Positions 28,116 through 37,164 of a stretch of 64,000 bases of DNA are shown here, piece after piece. The DNA is from Vibrio hannami (GTDB lineage: Bacteria; Pseudomonadota; Gammaproteobacteria; Enterobacterales; Vibrionaceae). The notes beneath the pieces were generated by a model, which had not been told where the DNA came from, did no database searches, and worked only from the letters and a program-made list of their open reading frames with translations. The position numbers and the translations under genes were made by a program. Within the stretch, counting starts at the first letter, position 1. Each line of letters begins with the position of its first letter. The stretch is taken from the NCBI RefSeq assembly GCF_029589055.1, contig NZ_JARQZP010000003.1, positions 1,302,001 to 1,366,000 on the forward strand, written 5' to 3'.

Positions 28116-29398
28116 AAGTTTACCTCGCGTCCAGCAAACAGACTATCAAGCTGTTGCTCAAGACCAAAGTAGCGAGCTTTTTCAACCAATACCGATCTCT
28201 TCATTAATCCGGCAGTAACAAAGTTACCTTCCACATGTTCCGCATCTGCTGAAACTTGGTTTGGCTGAAAGCGGAATATCTCCTCCATCACTACATTGGT
28301 ACCTTCTATGCCAACCACCTCAGAAATACTCATCACCTTACGGCTACCATCGTGTAGACGGCTAATCTGGATAACAATATCGACCGCGCTAACGATACTG
28401 CGCCGAATCGCTTCTAGCGGCAGGTTATTGGTTGCCATCATCACCATGGATTCGACACGCGCCAGTGCATCGCGCGGCGAGTTTGCGTGAAGAGTAGACA
28501 TTGAACCATCGTGCCCGGTGTTCATAGCCTGCAGCATCTCAAACGCTTCACCACCACGACACTCCCCGACGACGATTCTGTCAGGGCGCATACGAAGGGC
28601 ATTAATCACCAGATCCCGCTGGGTAATCATACCGGTGTTCTCAATACCTGCAGTTCGGGTTTCCAGACGCACCACATGGGGCTGTAGTAACCTTAATTCA
28701 GCCGCATCCTCAATAGTCACAACCCTTTCTTTTGGCGAGATAAACTGAGACAAAGCATTGAGCATGGTGGTTTTACCTGAGCCAGTACCGCCAGAGATAA
28801 GAATATTCAAACGACAGCGAGCTGCAATCATAAGAACCTGAGCGATTTCCTGACTCATGGCACCAAACTCAACTAGCTTGGGGATATCAATCGACTGCTT
28901 TTTAAACTTACGAATAGAGATAGAGGTGCCATCTAAAGCAATCGGAGGGATAACAATATTTACCCGGCTGCCATCTGCAAGGCGGGCATCACAAAGCGGG
29001 CGGGAATCATCGACACGGCGGCCAATTCTGGTAGCGATTCGTTTGGCGATCTCCAGCAATTGTCCTTCATCAATAAAGCTGATATTCGCCTTTTCAACCA
29101 GACCGTTACGTTCAATAAATACATTCTCAGCACCATTGATCATAATATCTGTAATCGATTCATCTTCCATCAGAGGCTGAAGAGGCCCCAGACCATGCAA
29201 CTCATCTACCAGGCTTTTTACGTACTCATTACGCAAAATCACAGGAATAGAAAGGGCATCCTTATCCACTAGCATATCAACCGCTTTAGAAAGCTGTTGG
29301 CCAAGCTGTTCACTGGTTAAGGTATTGATCGCCTCTGGGTCAAGCGCATCAAATATCTGTTTTCGGATGCCTTTATAAATTTCTTTTGCATCACTCAT
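28112..29398 (-). CDS. tadA: TadA pilus assembly ATPase, copy 2
   Basis: A 428-residue CpaF-family ATPase with Walker A GGTGSGKTT, VTIEDAAELRL, RPDRIVVGECRG and TGHDGSMSTLHAN. About 36 substitutions from copy 1 can be counted by eye, most of them conservative, so both copies appear under purifying selection. It drives polymerisation of the Flp pilin. It starts two bases after tadZ. Confidence 0.97.
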   Translation of the reverse strand: MSDAKEIYKGIRKQIFDALDPEAINTLTSEQLGQQLSKAVDMLVDKDALSIPVILRNEYVKSLVDELHGLGPLQPLMEDESITDIMINGAENVFIERNGLVEKANISFIDEGQLLEIAKRIATRIGRRVDDSRPLCDARLADGSRVNIVIPPIALDGTSISIRKFKKQSIDIPKLVEFGAMSQEIAQVLMIAARCRLNILISGGTGSGKTTMLNALSQFISPKERVVTIEDAAELRLLQPHVVRLETRTAGIENTGMITQRDLVINALRMRPDRIVVGECRGGEAFEMLQAMNTGHDGSMSTLHANSPRDALARVESMVMMATNNLPLEAIRRSIVSAVDIVIQISRLHDGSRKVMSISEVVGIEGTNVVMEEIFRFQPNQVSADAEHVEGNFVTAGLMKRSVLVEKARYFGLEQQLDSLFAGREVNL

Positions 29399-29400
29399 GG

Positions 29401-30642
29401 CTAGCTCCTACGATTTCTGGAGAAAAACAGCCCTTTTTTCTTTTTCTCTTCACCGACTATCAAAGATGCCAGCTTCTCTATTGCTCGCGCAGGTTTACCT
29501 CGCTGTTTCCAGATGCGTTTATTATCTAACAAAAGCGTATCAAGTTTTTTTATGTACGGGATTTCAACATCGACAGGTTGACGGAGAAACTTATCCATTT
29601 CATTTAACTCCACTGTCGAAGACGCATCAGGAATAGTACGATTTAACACCAAAATTAATCGAAGCTTATCGTTGTTGCTGGCATCCAGGATACGTTTGCG
29701 TATTTTTGCAGCTTCTCTTACAGCAGAAACGGTTGGAGAGAAGACCAGCACAACGCAATCCGAGCGCTCAGCAACCATTTCATAAGTAATCGTCTGGGTA
29801 CAAGAGGAGGAGATATCATCGAGAATAAAGTTCACTTCCTCCGCAAGAAACTCAGAAACAGTTTTGGTGTAACCGTAGACTTCATTATCAGGCAGCTCTG
29901 CCGACGAGAGCGACAAAACCGATAACATTTTAGACTGGCGGTTAAGCAGGCTCTGCGAGGTGGTGCTATCAAGGCTACTGATAAAGTTACCCGAACGTAT
30001 CTGACGTTTTTCAAACTTTTCTACGCCAAGCATAATATCCAGGTTACCGCCCTGATAATCGTTATCGACAACAACACATGAAGAGCTTTTCGCTTCTGAA
30101 AGCACATAACCGATCTCAGATGATAAAAACGTGGTTCCGACCCCGCCCTTACAACCGACAAAGCTAATTTGCTTGGCTATACGCTTCTTGCCTAATCCTT
30201 TATTTCGGTTTCGGTTTTCAGCAACACCTTTTACAAATTCGGTAAGTTCTTGTTTAGTAATTGGCCAGAACAGATAGTAAAAACCCAGTTGCTTTAGGTT
30301 CCGTATGGTAGATATAGCATCTTCACTACCCACAACAATCACTGAGGCATCGTTTGGCAACAGATGATTCACTTTCTCTGCGTCGGCTACAACATTATCA
30401 CTCTGATTAAGTTCCAAAATCACGATTTCGACGTTAGTATCACGTACATGCTGCTTTATATCTGCCTCTTTATTTGACTGTATGGCAGGTTCAGGCATAC
30501 CTTCAAACCGAAATGCCTCTAAAACCAGGGAGCGGCACTCGTCGGTCTGAAAAAACAGAACCGTAGAAGAGTCATGACCAAGCTCACCTGAAGCAGAGCT
30601 GGATTTGGAATCACTTTTGAGGATATCTACTAAATCAAACAT
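29401..30642 (-). CDS. tadZ: TadZ / CpaE-like localisation protein, copy 2
   Basis: 413 residues, with an atypical receiver-like N-terminal domain and a MinD-like C-terminal ATPase (GCKGGVGTT). The central block around VNHLLPNDASVIVVGSEDA matches copy 1 exactly, while the first 80 and last 60 residues have drifted. It precedes tadA by two bases. Confidence 0.93.
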   Translation of the reverse strand: MFDLVDILKSDSKSSSASGELGHDSSTVLFFQTDECRSLVLEAFRFEGMPEPAIQSNKEADIKQHVRDTNVEIVILELNQSDNVVADAEKVNHLLPNDASVIVVGSEDAISTIRNLKQLGFYYLFWPITKQELTEFVKGVAENRNRNKGLGKKRIAKQISFVGCKGGVGTTFLSSEIGYVLSEAKSSSCVVVDNDYQGGNLDIMLGVEKFEKRQIRSGNFISSLDSTTSQSLLNRQSKMLSVLSLSSAELPDNEVYGYTKTVSEFLAEEVNFILDDISSSCTQTITYEMVAERSDCVVLVFSPTVSAVREAAKIRKRILDASNNDKLRLILVLNRTIPDASSTVELNEMDKFLRQPVDVEIPYIKKLDTLLLDNKRIWKQRGKPARAIEKLASLIVGEEKKKKGLFFSRNRRS

Positions 30643-30651
30643 ACAGATGTC

Positions 30652-31152
30652 CTATTTTTGAATAAGCATTTTTTCAGGATTTACCATTGACTGCCATCTG
30701 GCACCCTCGGCATAACACCCATTACTCTCGACGCCAAATCCTCCAATAGCCTCGTAACCACAAGTGCTAACAACCGCCTTATTAACAACGGTTTCCAGCC
30801 TTAGGTCTTGCTTAAATTGTGGTGTAGAGCCATCTTCTCTGGATTTAAGAACGAGTAATTTGTGGCTGTCTATCCCCTGGCTTAGGAGATAGTCGGCATA
30901 TTTGTCTGCTAGTGCTTTTCCTGATTTGCTGTTCCAGTAAATACTCACGTTCTGGGTTGCCACCAAATCCCAGTGTTTTCTTACGTACTCATCCAGTTCG
31001 TTCCAGGCTATTTGGTTTTTGTTGTTCTTGATCTCAACATCAATCGAATAGGTAATTGGCACTACTTGTATATTGGTACCATGCCGCTCAGCAACACGTT
31101 CAGCGCAAGCGACCAAACCTAAGCAGATAAGAGGAAGTAATAGTTTTTTCAT
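30652..31152 (-). CDS. rcpB: RcpB / CpaD-like pilus lipoprotein, copy 2
   Basis: 166 residues, with lipobox LGLVAC and a CpaD-like C-terminus GCYAEGARWQSMVNPEKML. It has the same length and position as copy 1. It overlaps rcpA by four bases and lies nine bases before tadZ. The role in outer-membrane pilus export is inferred from position and motif. Confidence 0.7.
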   Translation of the reverse strand: MKKLLLPLICLGLVACAERVAERHGTNIQVVPITYSIDVEIKNNKNQIAWNELDEYVRKHWDLVATQNVSIYWNSKSGKALADKYADYLLSQGIDSHKLLVLKSREDGSTPQFKQDLRLETVVNKAVVSTCGYEAIGGFGVESNGCYAEGARWQSMVNPEKMLIQK

Positions 31153-32483
31153 TGTTTAAACCCTCCAGTTGCTAACACTTGTTCGGCCCACTGACTTTTC
31201 GCTTTCTCGTACTTACTATCAAGCCCAAAGAAGCGTTGCAGGTTAGTGGTTTTATGCATGGTAGGTAGTTGAACAGTTGAAGGGTGAACGGGTTGAACCA
31301 GGTTCACTGTTGCGACAATGATTAATTCAGTTTTGTAACGCAAAGTTTCCGTATGTCGGAATAGAGCTCCAAGAATGGGAATATCACCAATATAAGGGAT
31401 ACGCTGCAGGGTCTCTTGCTCTTCCGTGCTAAGTAAGCCACCTAAGACAAAGCTTTGACCATCACCAAGCTCTACCGTAGTTCTTGCTCTTCTAGTTGTT
31501 AAAGCAGGCAGGTCGTAAGATTCGTTACTGTAGGTATTATCCAGAGCACTCACCTCTGGCATCATCGATAGTTTGATTTTGTCGTCGCGCAGTACTTTTG
31601 CCATTAACTCTAGGCGAATACCGTATTCTCGGTATTCTACACTGGTACCACCATCTATTACGGTAACAACTGGTATCTCACCCCCAGCGAGAAAGCTAGC
31701 TGTTTCACCAGAAATCACCGATAGATTGGGCTCAGCCAGAACCTGGCCAACATTATCATTACCCGTGGCCGTAATCACCGAAACAATATCATCGGCGCTA
31801 AAGTTGGTAAGATAGTCTACAAAAACCCCTGATGCCTGACCTTCGCTGCCAAGCTGGATACCAAAACTTTCCAGAAAAGAGTGCGAGACTTCCGCAACAG
31901 TAAGTTTTACATTCACCTGTTTGGTAGCAACCACTTCGATATTATTTACGAGACCCTGGAACTTATACTTACGCATAAAATCCATTTCATAGTTCTCATC
32001 GCCTAAATCCCACTCAACCGTTGTGACTTCTGCATCTTTGCCCAATAACTCACCCGCGAGATTATAAATGTCTTCCCGTTCCTGATCAGTGGAAACCGTG
32101 CCACTTAGCACTGCCTGTTCTCCCAGGTTATAAATCGTAACATCGGCATTTGGGTACCTGAGCTGTATCTGTTGCTGAATATGAACGAGGCTCTTATTGA
32201 CTACTAACTTTCGGTTAACCAGAGTCTCACCCTGCTCCCCAAATATAAGCAGTGTTGCGTTACCAATTTTTTTACCGAAAAAGACCACCTTGTTATCTTC
32301 AATTACCTGATAGTCTGCAACTTCTGGATTAGAAATAAATACTGAGCCAATCTCCTGAGAGGTACGCAGCGTCTGTGCGTCTCCTTCAGAAAGGTTAACA
32401 ATTTTTGCTGAAAATGCATTTTGGCTAGCCAGCAAAAGAGTAAAACCTAGCCAGGTAAAAACTCTTTTAATTTGTACATCCAT
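31149..32483 (-). CDS. rcpA: RcpA / CpaC secretin, copy 2
   Basis: A 444-residue secretin. The open frame adds two codons, but MDVQIKRVFTW matches the copy-1 start, so 32483 is used. It has a signal peptide, the pilus-secretin N-domain (GSVFISNPEVADY), a BON-like region and the secretin barrel (VLAEPNLSVISGE, GDGQSFVLGGLLS). It is highly similar to copy 1 across the barrel. Confidence 0.94.
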   Translation of the reverse strand: MDVQIKRVFTWLGFTLLLASQNAFSAKIVNLSEGDAQTLRTSQEIGSVFISNPEVADYQVIEDNKVVFFGKKIGNATLLIFGEQGETLVNRKLVVNKSLVHIQQQIQLRYPNADVTIYNLGEQAVLSGTVSTDQEREDIYNLAGELLGKDAEVTTVEWDLGDENYEMDFMRKYKFQGLVNNIEVVATKQVNVKLTVAEVSHSFLESFGIQLGSEGQASGVFVDYLTNFSADDIVSVITATGNDNVGQVLAEPNLSVISGETASFLAGGEIPVVTVIDGGTSVEYREYGIRLELMAKVLRDDKIKLSMMPEVSALDNTYSNESYDLPALTTRRARTTVELGDGQSFVLGGLLSTEEQETLQRIPYIGDIPILGALFRHTETLRYKTELIIVATVNLVQPVHPSTVQLPTMHKTTNLQRFFGLDSKYEKAKSQWAEQVLATGGFKQ

Positions 32484-32492
32484 ATACATGCC

Positions 32493-33293
32493 TTATCTTA
32501 TTTTGGCATCGCTTGAACGATACTCTCTAATTGCTTTATAACTTGGTAATACATCACCAGAGTTAGCTTTTAATAATTCTGCCTGGTCTTTGCCCATAGA
32601 CTTATGTACTTCTAACTGGGCAATGTTTTTCGCCACCAGTAAGCGAGCAAGCTGCTTTCTGGATAACTCGATAATTAAACTTACATCAGATTGATTTTGT
32701 CTACCTTTCACTTCATCTAACAATTCTTCTTTCTGAACTTTAATAACTCTAACCGCCATCAAAACAGGAGATATGGAGACAGACTGATAAGCATCAACAT
32801 TAGATTCAATCGCAAGGTTTTGATTTGTCGATGAGAGCGCAATAATATCAACCAGAGAGCCATGTTTTATTAAACCACCAACAATGGTTTCAGGGTCAAC
32901 TTTAATCGCATAGGGAACCATCCCTTCGCCAATAGTAAGATCAATATATTCGGCATCGTCCGGCGAGACAAAACTGGACTGGTGAACAAGTTCGTTGGGT
33001 TCAATTTTTAGACCCGCGACCATATGGGGAATAAATTGTAGAGAGACATTTTTAGCAATCCCCATTTCATGGGCTTGCTGTTCAGATAGTAACTCTATTT
33101 TTAGGTCGGCCTGAGTCACTTCCTGCCCTGGTACCAGCTCCTGCTTACTCTTCCAAACCTTAATCTTTATTTCTTCTTTTTGCGGTGTGGCAGCAACTAC
33201 CTTTACGGGTTCTTGTTGTTTATTTTGAGTAAGCCCATATATGCCTGCGCTAATGGCTATAAGTGCTATAGGTACGATTATTTTTAAGTTCAT
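32493..33293 (-). CDS. rcpC: RcpC / CpaB pilus assembly protein, copy 2
   Basis: A 266-residue membrane-anchored periplasmic protein with a SAF-type region (WKSKQELVPGQEV) and VPYAIKVDPETIVGG. The signal-anchor and linker differ from copy 1, while the C-terminal third is nearly identical. It starts directly after tadV and ends ten bases before rcpA. Confidence 0.9.
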   Translation of the reverse strand: MNLKIIVPIALIAISAGIYGLTQNKQQEPVKVVAATPQKEEIKIKVWKSKQELVPGQEVTQADLKIELLSEQQAHEMGIAKNVSLQFIPHMVAGLKIEPNELVHQSSFVSPDDAEYIDLTIGEGMVPYAIKVDPETIVGGLIKHGSLVDIIALSSTNQNLAIESNVDAYQSVSISPVLMAVRVIKVQKEELLDEVKGRQNQSDVSLIIELSRKQLARLLVAKNIAQLEVHKSMGKDQAELLKANSGDVLPSYKAIREYRSSDAKIR

Positions 33294-33737
33294 TTATACC
33301 TCAGCTATTGTCATTAAAATTCCAAGAAAGCACCCGAAAGCTATCGATACGCCATATGCGATACCAGCAGGCTGTTTTGTATCACTTAACTTCAGAGCAA
33401 CTAAACTAATAATCGCTTGAATTCCCCCTGCCATTAAAATCAATATAACTGTAGTCAAATAATAATCTAGGTCTATGAGAGGAGCTAAAATTGCCATTAG
33501 CTTCGCATCACCAGCCCCCCAAAGGCCAATGTACCAAACTATGCCACCAACGATTATAGACGGGATAAAAAAAATAAGATTTGACACTTGCCCATATAAA
33601 AAACAGTGGCTAACAACCAATAGCGCAACTAGTGCTAAAAGTTTATTGGGTATTGTTCTAATTCTAAAATCAATAATACAAATGGTTATTACTAAAATAA
33701 AAATACCATATAGTAAGTAATAACCATCCATATTCAT
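33294..33737 (-). CDS. tadV: TadV / CpaA prepilin peptidase, copy 2
   Basis: A 147-residue A24 aspartic peptidase with multiple membrane helices. Catalytic Asp lie in IIDFRIRT and in GLWGAGDAKL. It should cleave the Flp pilin of copy 2 and the associated pseudopilins. Among the pairs it is one of the more divergent, as in copy 1. Confidence 0.92.
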   Translation of the reverse strand: MNMDGYYLLYGIFILVITICIIDFRIRTIPNKLLALVALLVVSHCFLYGQVSNLIFFIPSIIVGGIVWYIGLWGAGDAKLMAILAPLIDLDYYLTTVILILMAGGIQAIISLVALKLSDTKQPAGIAYGVSIAFGCFLGILMTIAEV

Positions 33738-33764
33738 ACAAGAGCTTTATGATATACCGTACTA

Positions 33765-33998
33765 TTAGCCAGCATCACCTGTACCCGTATCTTCAGTAGC
33801 AGTTCCTAAGGCTGACTGTAGTTTCTCAAAAGCATCCGTTAGCCCGTCTTGAATGCCCCCTTCATTAACAAAGAATACTAATAGTACAGCGGCAATAGCA
33901 CCACCAATTACGGCATATTCAATTGCAGTTACGCCGCGCTCATCATTTTTAAATTTTTCCAGCGCTAGTTTCGCTTTAACATATGTTGATAAAAGCAT
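33765..33998 (-). CDS. flp: Flp-type major pilin, copy 2
   Basis: A 77-residue Flp pilin with leader ending ERG and mature start VTAIEYAVIGGAIAAVLL. The exposed C-terminal part (GLTDAFEKLQSALGTATED, then TGTGDAG) is unlike that of copy 1, so the two operons would build fibres with different surfaces. It is first gene of the operon, 27 bases before tadV. Confidence 0.93.
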   Translation of the reverse strand: MLLSTYVKAKLALEKFKNDERGVTAIEYAVIGGAIAAVLLVFFVNEGGIQDGLTDAFEKLQSALGTATEDTGTGDAG

Positions 33999-34713
33999 AA
34001 TTAACTCCCTGTGGTTTACACCAACTTTTCATTTTAAGGTTAATACAAAATAGAGCTGAAATTACGAGTCTTACTTAAGTTTTTAGCAAGTTGAATAGAC
34101 GTACCCAGCCTTCCAATTAATTATTGGTCAGTTTATTGATGAAAACAAACTTTAATTAATAACCAATAACTTAATTAAAAATATAAAACAAACACGTGAA
34201 GTAAGACACGATACCAATACAAAGTTAGCAGATATTCTAAAATTAATTAGCAATTAATAAATTAGTTATTATATCTACATGTTTCCATTGAATTTAGTTC
34301 TTTCGTATTGAAAATTAACAATTTCCTAGTACAAAAGTACTAAAAATTCGAATAATACAAGATAAAACAAATAGTTACGCACTATTATATAAAATAGTTA
34401 ATAATGTTTAGTAGTAGAGGTTCTATAATTTATCAATAGTGACTATTTAATTAAGTGTATTATACTTTAGAAGTATCAAAAACGAGACATTACATTTAGA
34501 TATCGATATATAGTGACAAACATCACAATTATAGACATTAGACCGATATGAGTGAACCTTTAATGGAAGCAAGTTAACAATAACACTGTGTAAACAGATT
34601 GAAACTGTTTATTTTATACACAAACATGTGTAATGGTTGTCAGCGACGTTATTGCAACAATTACTGCTATTAAATCTCAGAACTTATGCCCTTTACTCAC
34701 CAGGAAGGTTGAT
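33999..34713. promoter_or_regulatory. Long AT-rich control region upstream of tad copy 2
   Basis: About 715 bases without a convincing gene, very AT-rich, between flp copy 2 (minus) and the DUF1496 gene (plus). It holds a CRP-like dyad (34511-34530) and, near the DUF1496 gene, an AAACAG / CTGTTT hairpin (34592-34610) nested between TGTGTA and TACACA. The promoter of tad copy 2 should lie here. A small RNA cannot be excluded, but nothing specific supports one. Confidence 0.5.
34511..34530. promoter_or_regulatory. CRP-like dyad
   Basis: TAGTGACAAACATCACAATT contains GTGA-N6-TCAC, the core of the CRP consensus. It lies about 510 bases upstream of flp copy 2 and 200 bases upstream of the DUF1496 gene. 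Which promoter it serves is unknown. Confidence 0.4.
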
Positions 34714-34980
34714 ATGATAAACTTTCGATTGATGTTCTTGTTAGTCTCCATACCAGCCTCACTTTCAGCAAAAACCATTTCGACACCGGATAAGGCAATT
34801 GTGCTTGGAGGTGACGATATCGGTAAGCGCGTCTGTTACTACCAGGACAAAGCATATTCAGAAGGGGCCGTTTTACAAATAGGCGAGCACTATATTATCT
34901 GTGATAAAGCCAATAGCTTTGAAACCAATGGCAGTTTGAAATGGCACCAGCTAAAAGGTGATATTGAGAAAAAACAATAA
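34714..34980 (+). CDS. DUF1496 family exported protein
   Basis: An 88-residue secreted protein related to YnjH-type DUF1496 proteins. A signal peptide (INFRLMFLLVSIPASLSA) is followed by a small domain with RVCYYQDKAYSEGA, IGEHYIIC and LKWHQL; two Cys may form a disulfide. The open frame begins at 34633, but ATG 34714 has AGGAAGG upstream and starts the signal peptide, so it is chosen. Function unknown. Confidence 0.82.
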   Translation: MINFRLMFLLVSIPASLSAKTISTPDKAIVLGGDDIGKRVCYYQDKAYSEGAVLQIGEHYIICDKANSFETNGSLKWHQLKGDIEKKQ

Positions 34981-35070
34981 ATGTCATTGAGTTACCTTCG
35001 TCCCATGACTGAATACAATCAAAATATGTAACATTACTTTCATTAATGTAATTTTATTACCAATCAAACA

Positions 35071-35099
35071 TTGACATGCATCACATTTATGGCAATAAT
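35071..35099 (+). promoter_or_regulatory. Sigma-70-type promoter of the 48-residue peptide gene
   Basis: TTGACA (35071-35076), a 17-base spacer and AATAAT (35094-35099) form a near-consensus promoter about 43 bases before the start codon. An overlapping dyad ATCACATT / AATGTGAT (35080-35104) includes a CRP-like TTGA-N6-TCACA half-match and could be a regulator site. Confidence 0.6.
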
Positions 35100-35141
35100 G
35101 TGATCAGAATTTAGTCATACAAATCAAAATAAGGTAATAAA

Positions 35142-35288
35142 ATGAGCTCAATCCTAGCATCACAAGTAGAAGTAGCAGAAAACAAATCTAACCTTAAAGA
35201 AGCACTATCTGAACTAGCTGCAACATTTACGATGTTCTCAGTAACAGCAGCAATTATTCTTGTTCTAAGTCTTCAGTGGGCTGTTTAA
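35142..35288 (+). CDS. Small single-pass membrane peptide, 48 residues
   Basis: A complete short frame starts MSSILASQVEVAENKSNLKE and ends with one hydrophobic helix (MFSVTAAIILVLSLQWAV) directly before the stop. The first half is a polar amphipathic helix. AAGG lies about eight bases before the ATG, and a good promoter stands upstream. No family is recognised. The 271 bases that follow hold no gene. Confidence 0.6.
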   Translation: MSSILASQVEVAENKSNLKEALSELAATFTMFSVTAAIILVLSLQWAV

Positions 35289-35559
35289 TTCACTACCAAC
35301 ACTGATGTAATGAAACCCGTATGTGACTCCGTATGGAATTGAATGAATCAACTGTCATTTAAGCATTCACATGGAAGGGTTTTACAATCCCTCTATCATT
35401 TTTTCGGCTGGATAATTTCCCGATCAGGGAAAACTAAATCAGGTAACCAGCTGTTATAAGTATTCTTCCTGCACCACTAACTCTAAAACTTCTTACCCAT
35501 ATTGATATTACATTCTGCTATAGTTCAAGATTCATACACCTACTAAGGCTATAGAGATA

Positions 35560-36333
35560 TTGGACATCCAAACCATCCTTCAAGAATACAATCGGTTTGA
35601 ACGTATCGGCGAATCAGTACCCGGCTGTCAAAAAATACAGGATAATCAAGTCGTAAAGATCGTATCGCCCGGTAAACATGGCAGTTACATCAATTACTTT
35701 GATCTTAGCTCTGAACAAGCCGATATTCGTATCGAACAAGAAATAGAATTTTTTACCCGGCAGAATAAAGGCTTCGAATGGAAAGTCTATGATACTGATA
35801 CCCCATCAGATATGGGGGAACGGTTAGTTCACCATGGTTTCACCGCCGGAGAAAGAGAGTCGTTTATGGTGTTTGATATTGAAAAACACCATCATAGATT
35901 TAGCAACTACCAGCACAGGTGTACAAAAGTTACTTCGGCAGATCAAATCAAAGACACAATGAGTATTCACCCGCAGGTATGGGGAGGAGATTTCTCTCAT
36001 CAGGAACAGGCGCTTATTGATCAATTTACCGCAGAGCCAGGCTCGGTATCTATTTACAACGTTTACGTAGATGGAAAAGTGGTATCTTCTGCTCGTATCA
36101 CTTTCAACGGAAATAGCCGTTTTGCCGGGCTTTGGGGTGGTTCAACATTACAAGACTATCGAGGTAAGGGGTATTACACCGATTTACTTGCAGCAAGAGT
36201 GCTTGAAGCAAAACAAAGAGGCATCAAATATCTGATTATTGATGCCTCTGATATGAGTCGCCCAATTGTAGAAAAATACGGTTTCGAGTTCGTAACCTAT
36301 ACCACTCCGTATGAGTTCGAGGCTCCTTATTAA
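35560..36333 (+). CDS. GNAT-family N-acetyltransferase
   Basis: A 257-residue protein whose C-terminal half (about residues 120-245) is a GNAT fold. VYNVYVDGKVVSSARI is followed by AGLWGGSTLQDYRGKGYYTDLL, which holds the acetyl-CoA-binding R-G-K-G-x-Y loop, and then IIDASDMSRPIVEKYGFE. The N-terminal half is a degenerate GNAT-like region. It starts at TTG with AAGG about 11 bases upstream. The substrate is unknown. Confidence 0.8.
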   Translation: MDIQTILQEYNRFERIGESVPGCQKIQDNQVVKIVSPGKHGSYINYFDLSSEQADIRIEQEIEFFTRQNKGFEWKVYDTDTPSDMGERLVHHGFTAGERESFMVFDIEKHHHRFSNYQHRCTKVTSADQIKDTMSIHPQVWGGDFSHQEQALIDQFTAEPGSVSIYNVYVDGKVVSSARITFNGNSRFAGLWGGSTLQDYRGKGYYTDLLAARVLEAKQRGIKYLIIDASDMSRPIVEKYGFEFVTYTTPYEFEAPY

Positions 36334-36383
36334 GTCCATAGCTCTTTTATGAATTCAAAGCGTAGAAATAAGCTGGAATAGGC

Positions 36384-36959
36384 TTATTTCTCTCCGATCC
36401 CCATGACCACAGACATTGGGCCCTGCTCAGTATCGACTTCAAATGGAACCGATACGGTCACAGTGTCAAACCCAGCCTTAACCAGTACTTTTTCAACTGA
36501 GGCTTCTGTGAGCCCGTCTTCACCTTCACTAGCAAGCCAGTCCCAGTGCACAAATACACCATCTTCTTCCAGAAGGGTGTAAATGATGTATGCTGCAGTA
36601 TCGAAATCCTCAAGAAAGCCGCATACAGATGACGCAACCACGCAGTCAAACTGGCCGCGGAATGCTGGGTGCTGAGCGACCAGTCCTCGGCTGAGGTGAT
36701 CCACCACGGGTTCAACATTTTCCAGTAACTTTTTATCCAGCTCCTCGATCATCTCTTCAGACGCATCCAGAGCAACAATATCTTTTGCAAATGGCGCAAT
36801 TTTTTCGCTTAAAAGGCCGGTTCCACAGCCAAAATCAAATACACGCTTACCTTTCAGGTTGATGATTTTCTCAAGCTCTTTAAATGCTTGCTCGGAATAG
36901 TTACGGACAGATTGATCACTTTCCCACTCCGTAGCTAACTTATCCCAATCGTGTGCCAT
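36384..36959 (-). CDS. Class I SAM-dependent methyltransferase
   Basis: A 191-residue Rossmann-fold methyltransferase. Motif I is VFDFGCGTGLLSEKI (about residue 36), followed by the Asp after motif II in IVALDASEEMIEEL and a DCVVASSVCGFLED strand. The start at 36959 is preferred over 36974 because GGAGG stands five bases before it. The substrate cannot be told from sequence. It is convergent with the GNAT gene. Confidence 0.85.
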   Translation of the reverse strand: MAHDWDKLATEWESDQSVRNYSEQAFKELEKIINLKGKRVFDFGCGTGLLSEKIAPFAKDIVALDASEEMIEELDKKLLENVEPVVDHLSRGLVAQHPAFRGQFDCVVASSVCGFLEDFDTAAYIIYTLLEEDGVFVHWDWLASEGEDGLTEASVEKVLVKAGFDTVTVSVPFEVDTEQGPMSVVMGIGEK

Positions 36960-37164
36960 TCGGCCTCCGTTCATACATCCCTATCTGAGCCCATGTTAAA
37001 CAAAATCTCTCTTCGCTTCACGAAAAATTCTCGCAAATTATTAACAAAGCTCACGACTTTTCTCATATTTGGCTACGACTTAGCCAGTCTGGACTTAGGT
37101 GTTCAACGTATGCACAATACGGTTTGAATATTACCAATAAACGACGAAGCATTTCTGGAGTGCT

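Larger units (their letters stand above)
22364..33998 (-). repeat. Tandem tad/flp operon duplication, copy 2
   Basis: The second 14-gene Flp/Tad operon, with the same orientation and order as 10296-21916 and no visible frame breaks. It lies upstream of copy 1 on the minus strand, with a 447-base spacer that includes a terminator. Because the copies have diverged, they are a true ancient tandem pair and not an assembly repeat. Confidence 0.93.

Noticed and set aside
10296..33998. The tad duplication as an assembly artefact
   Set aside because: The copies differ throughout in DNA and protein, including pilin tails and intergenic regions, so they cannot be one locus assembled twice.
35375..35405. 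Terminator after the 48-residue peptide
   Set aside because: GAAGGG and ATCCCTC arms form a weak stem with a long loop and a poor T tract.
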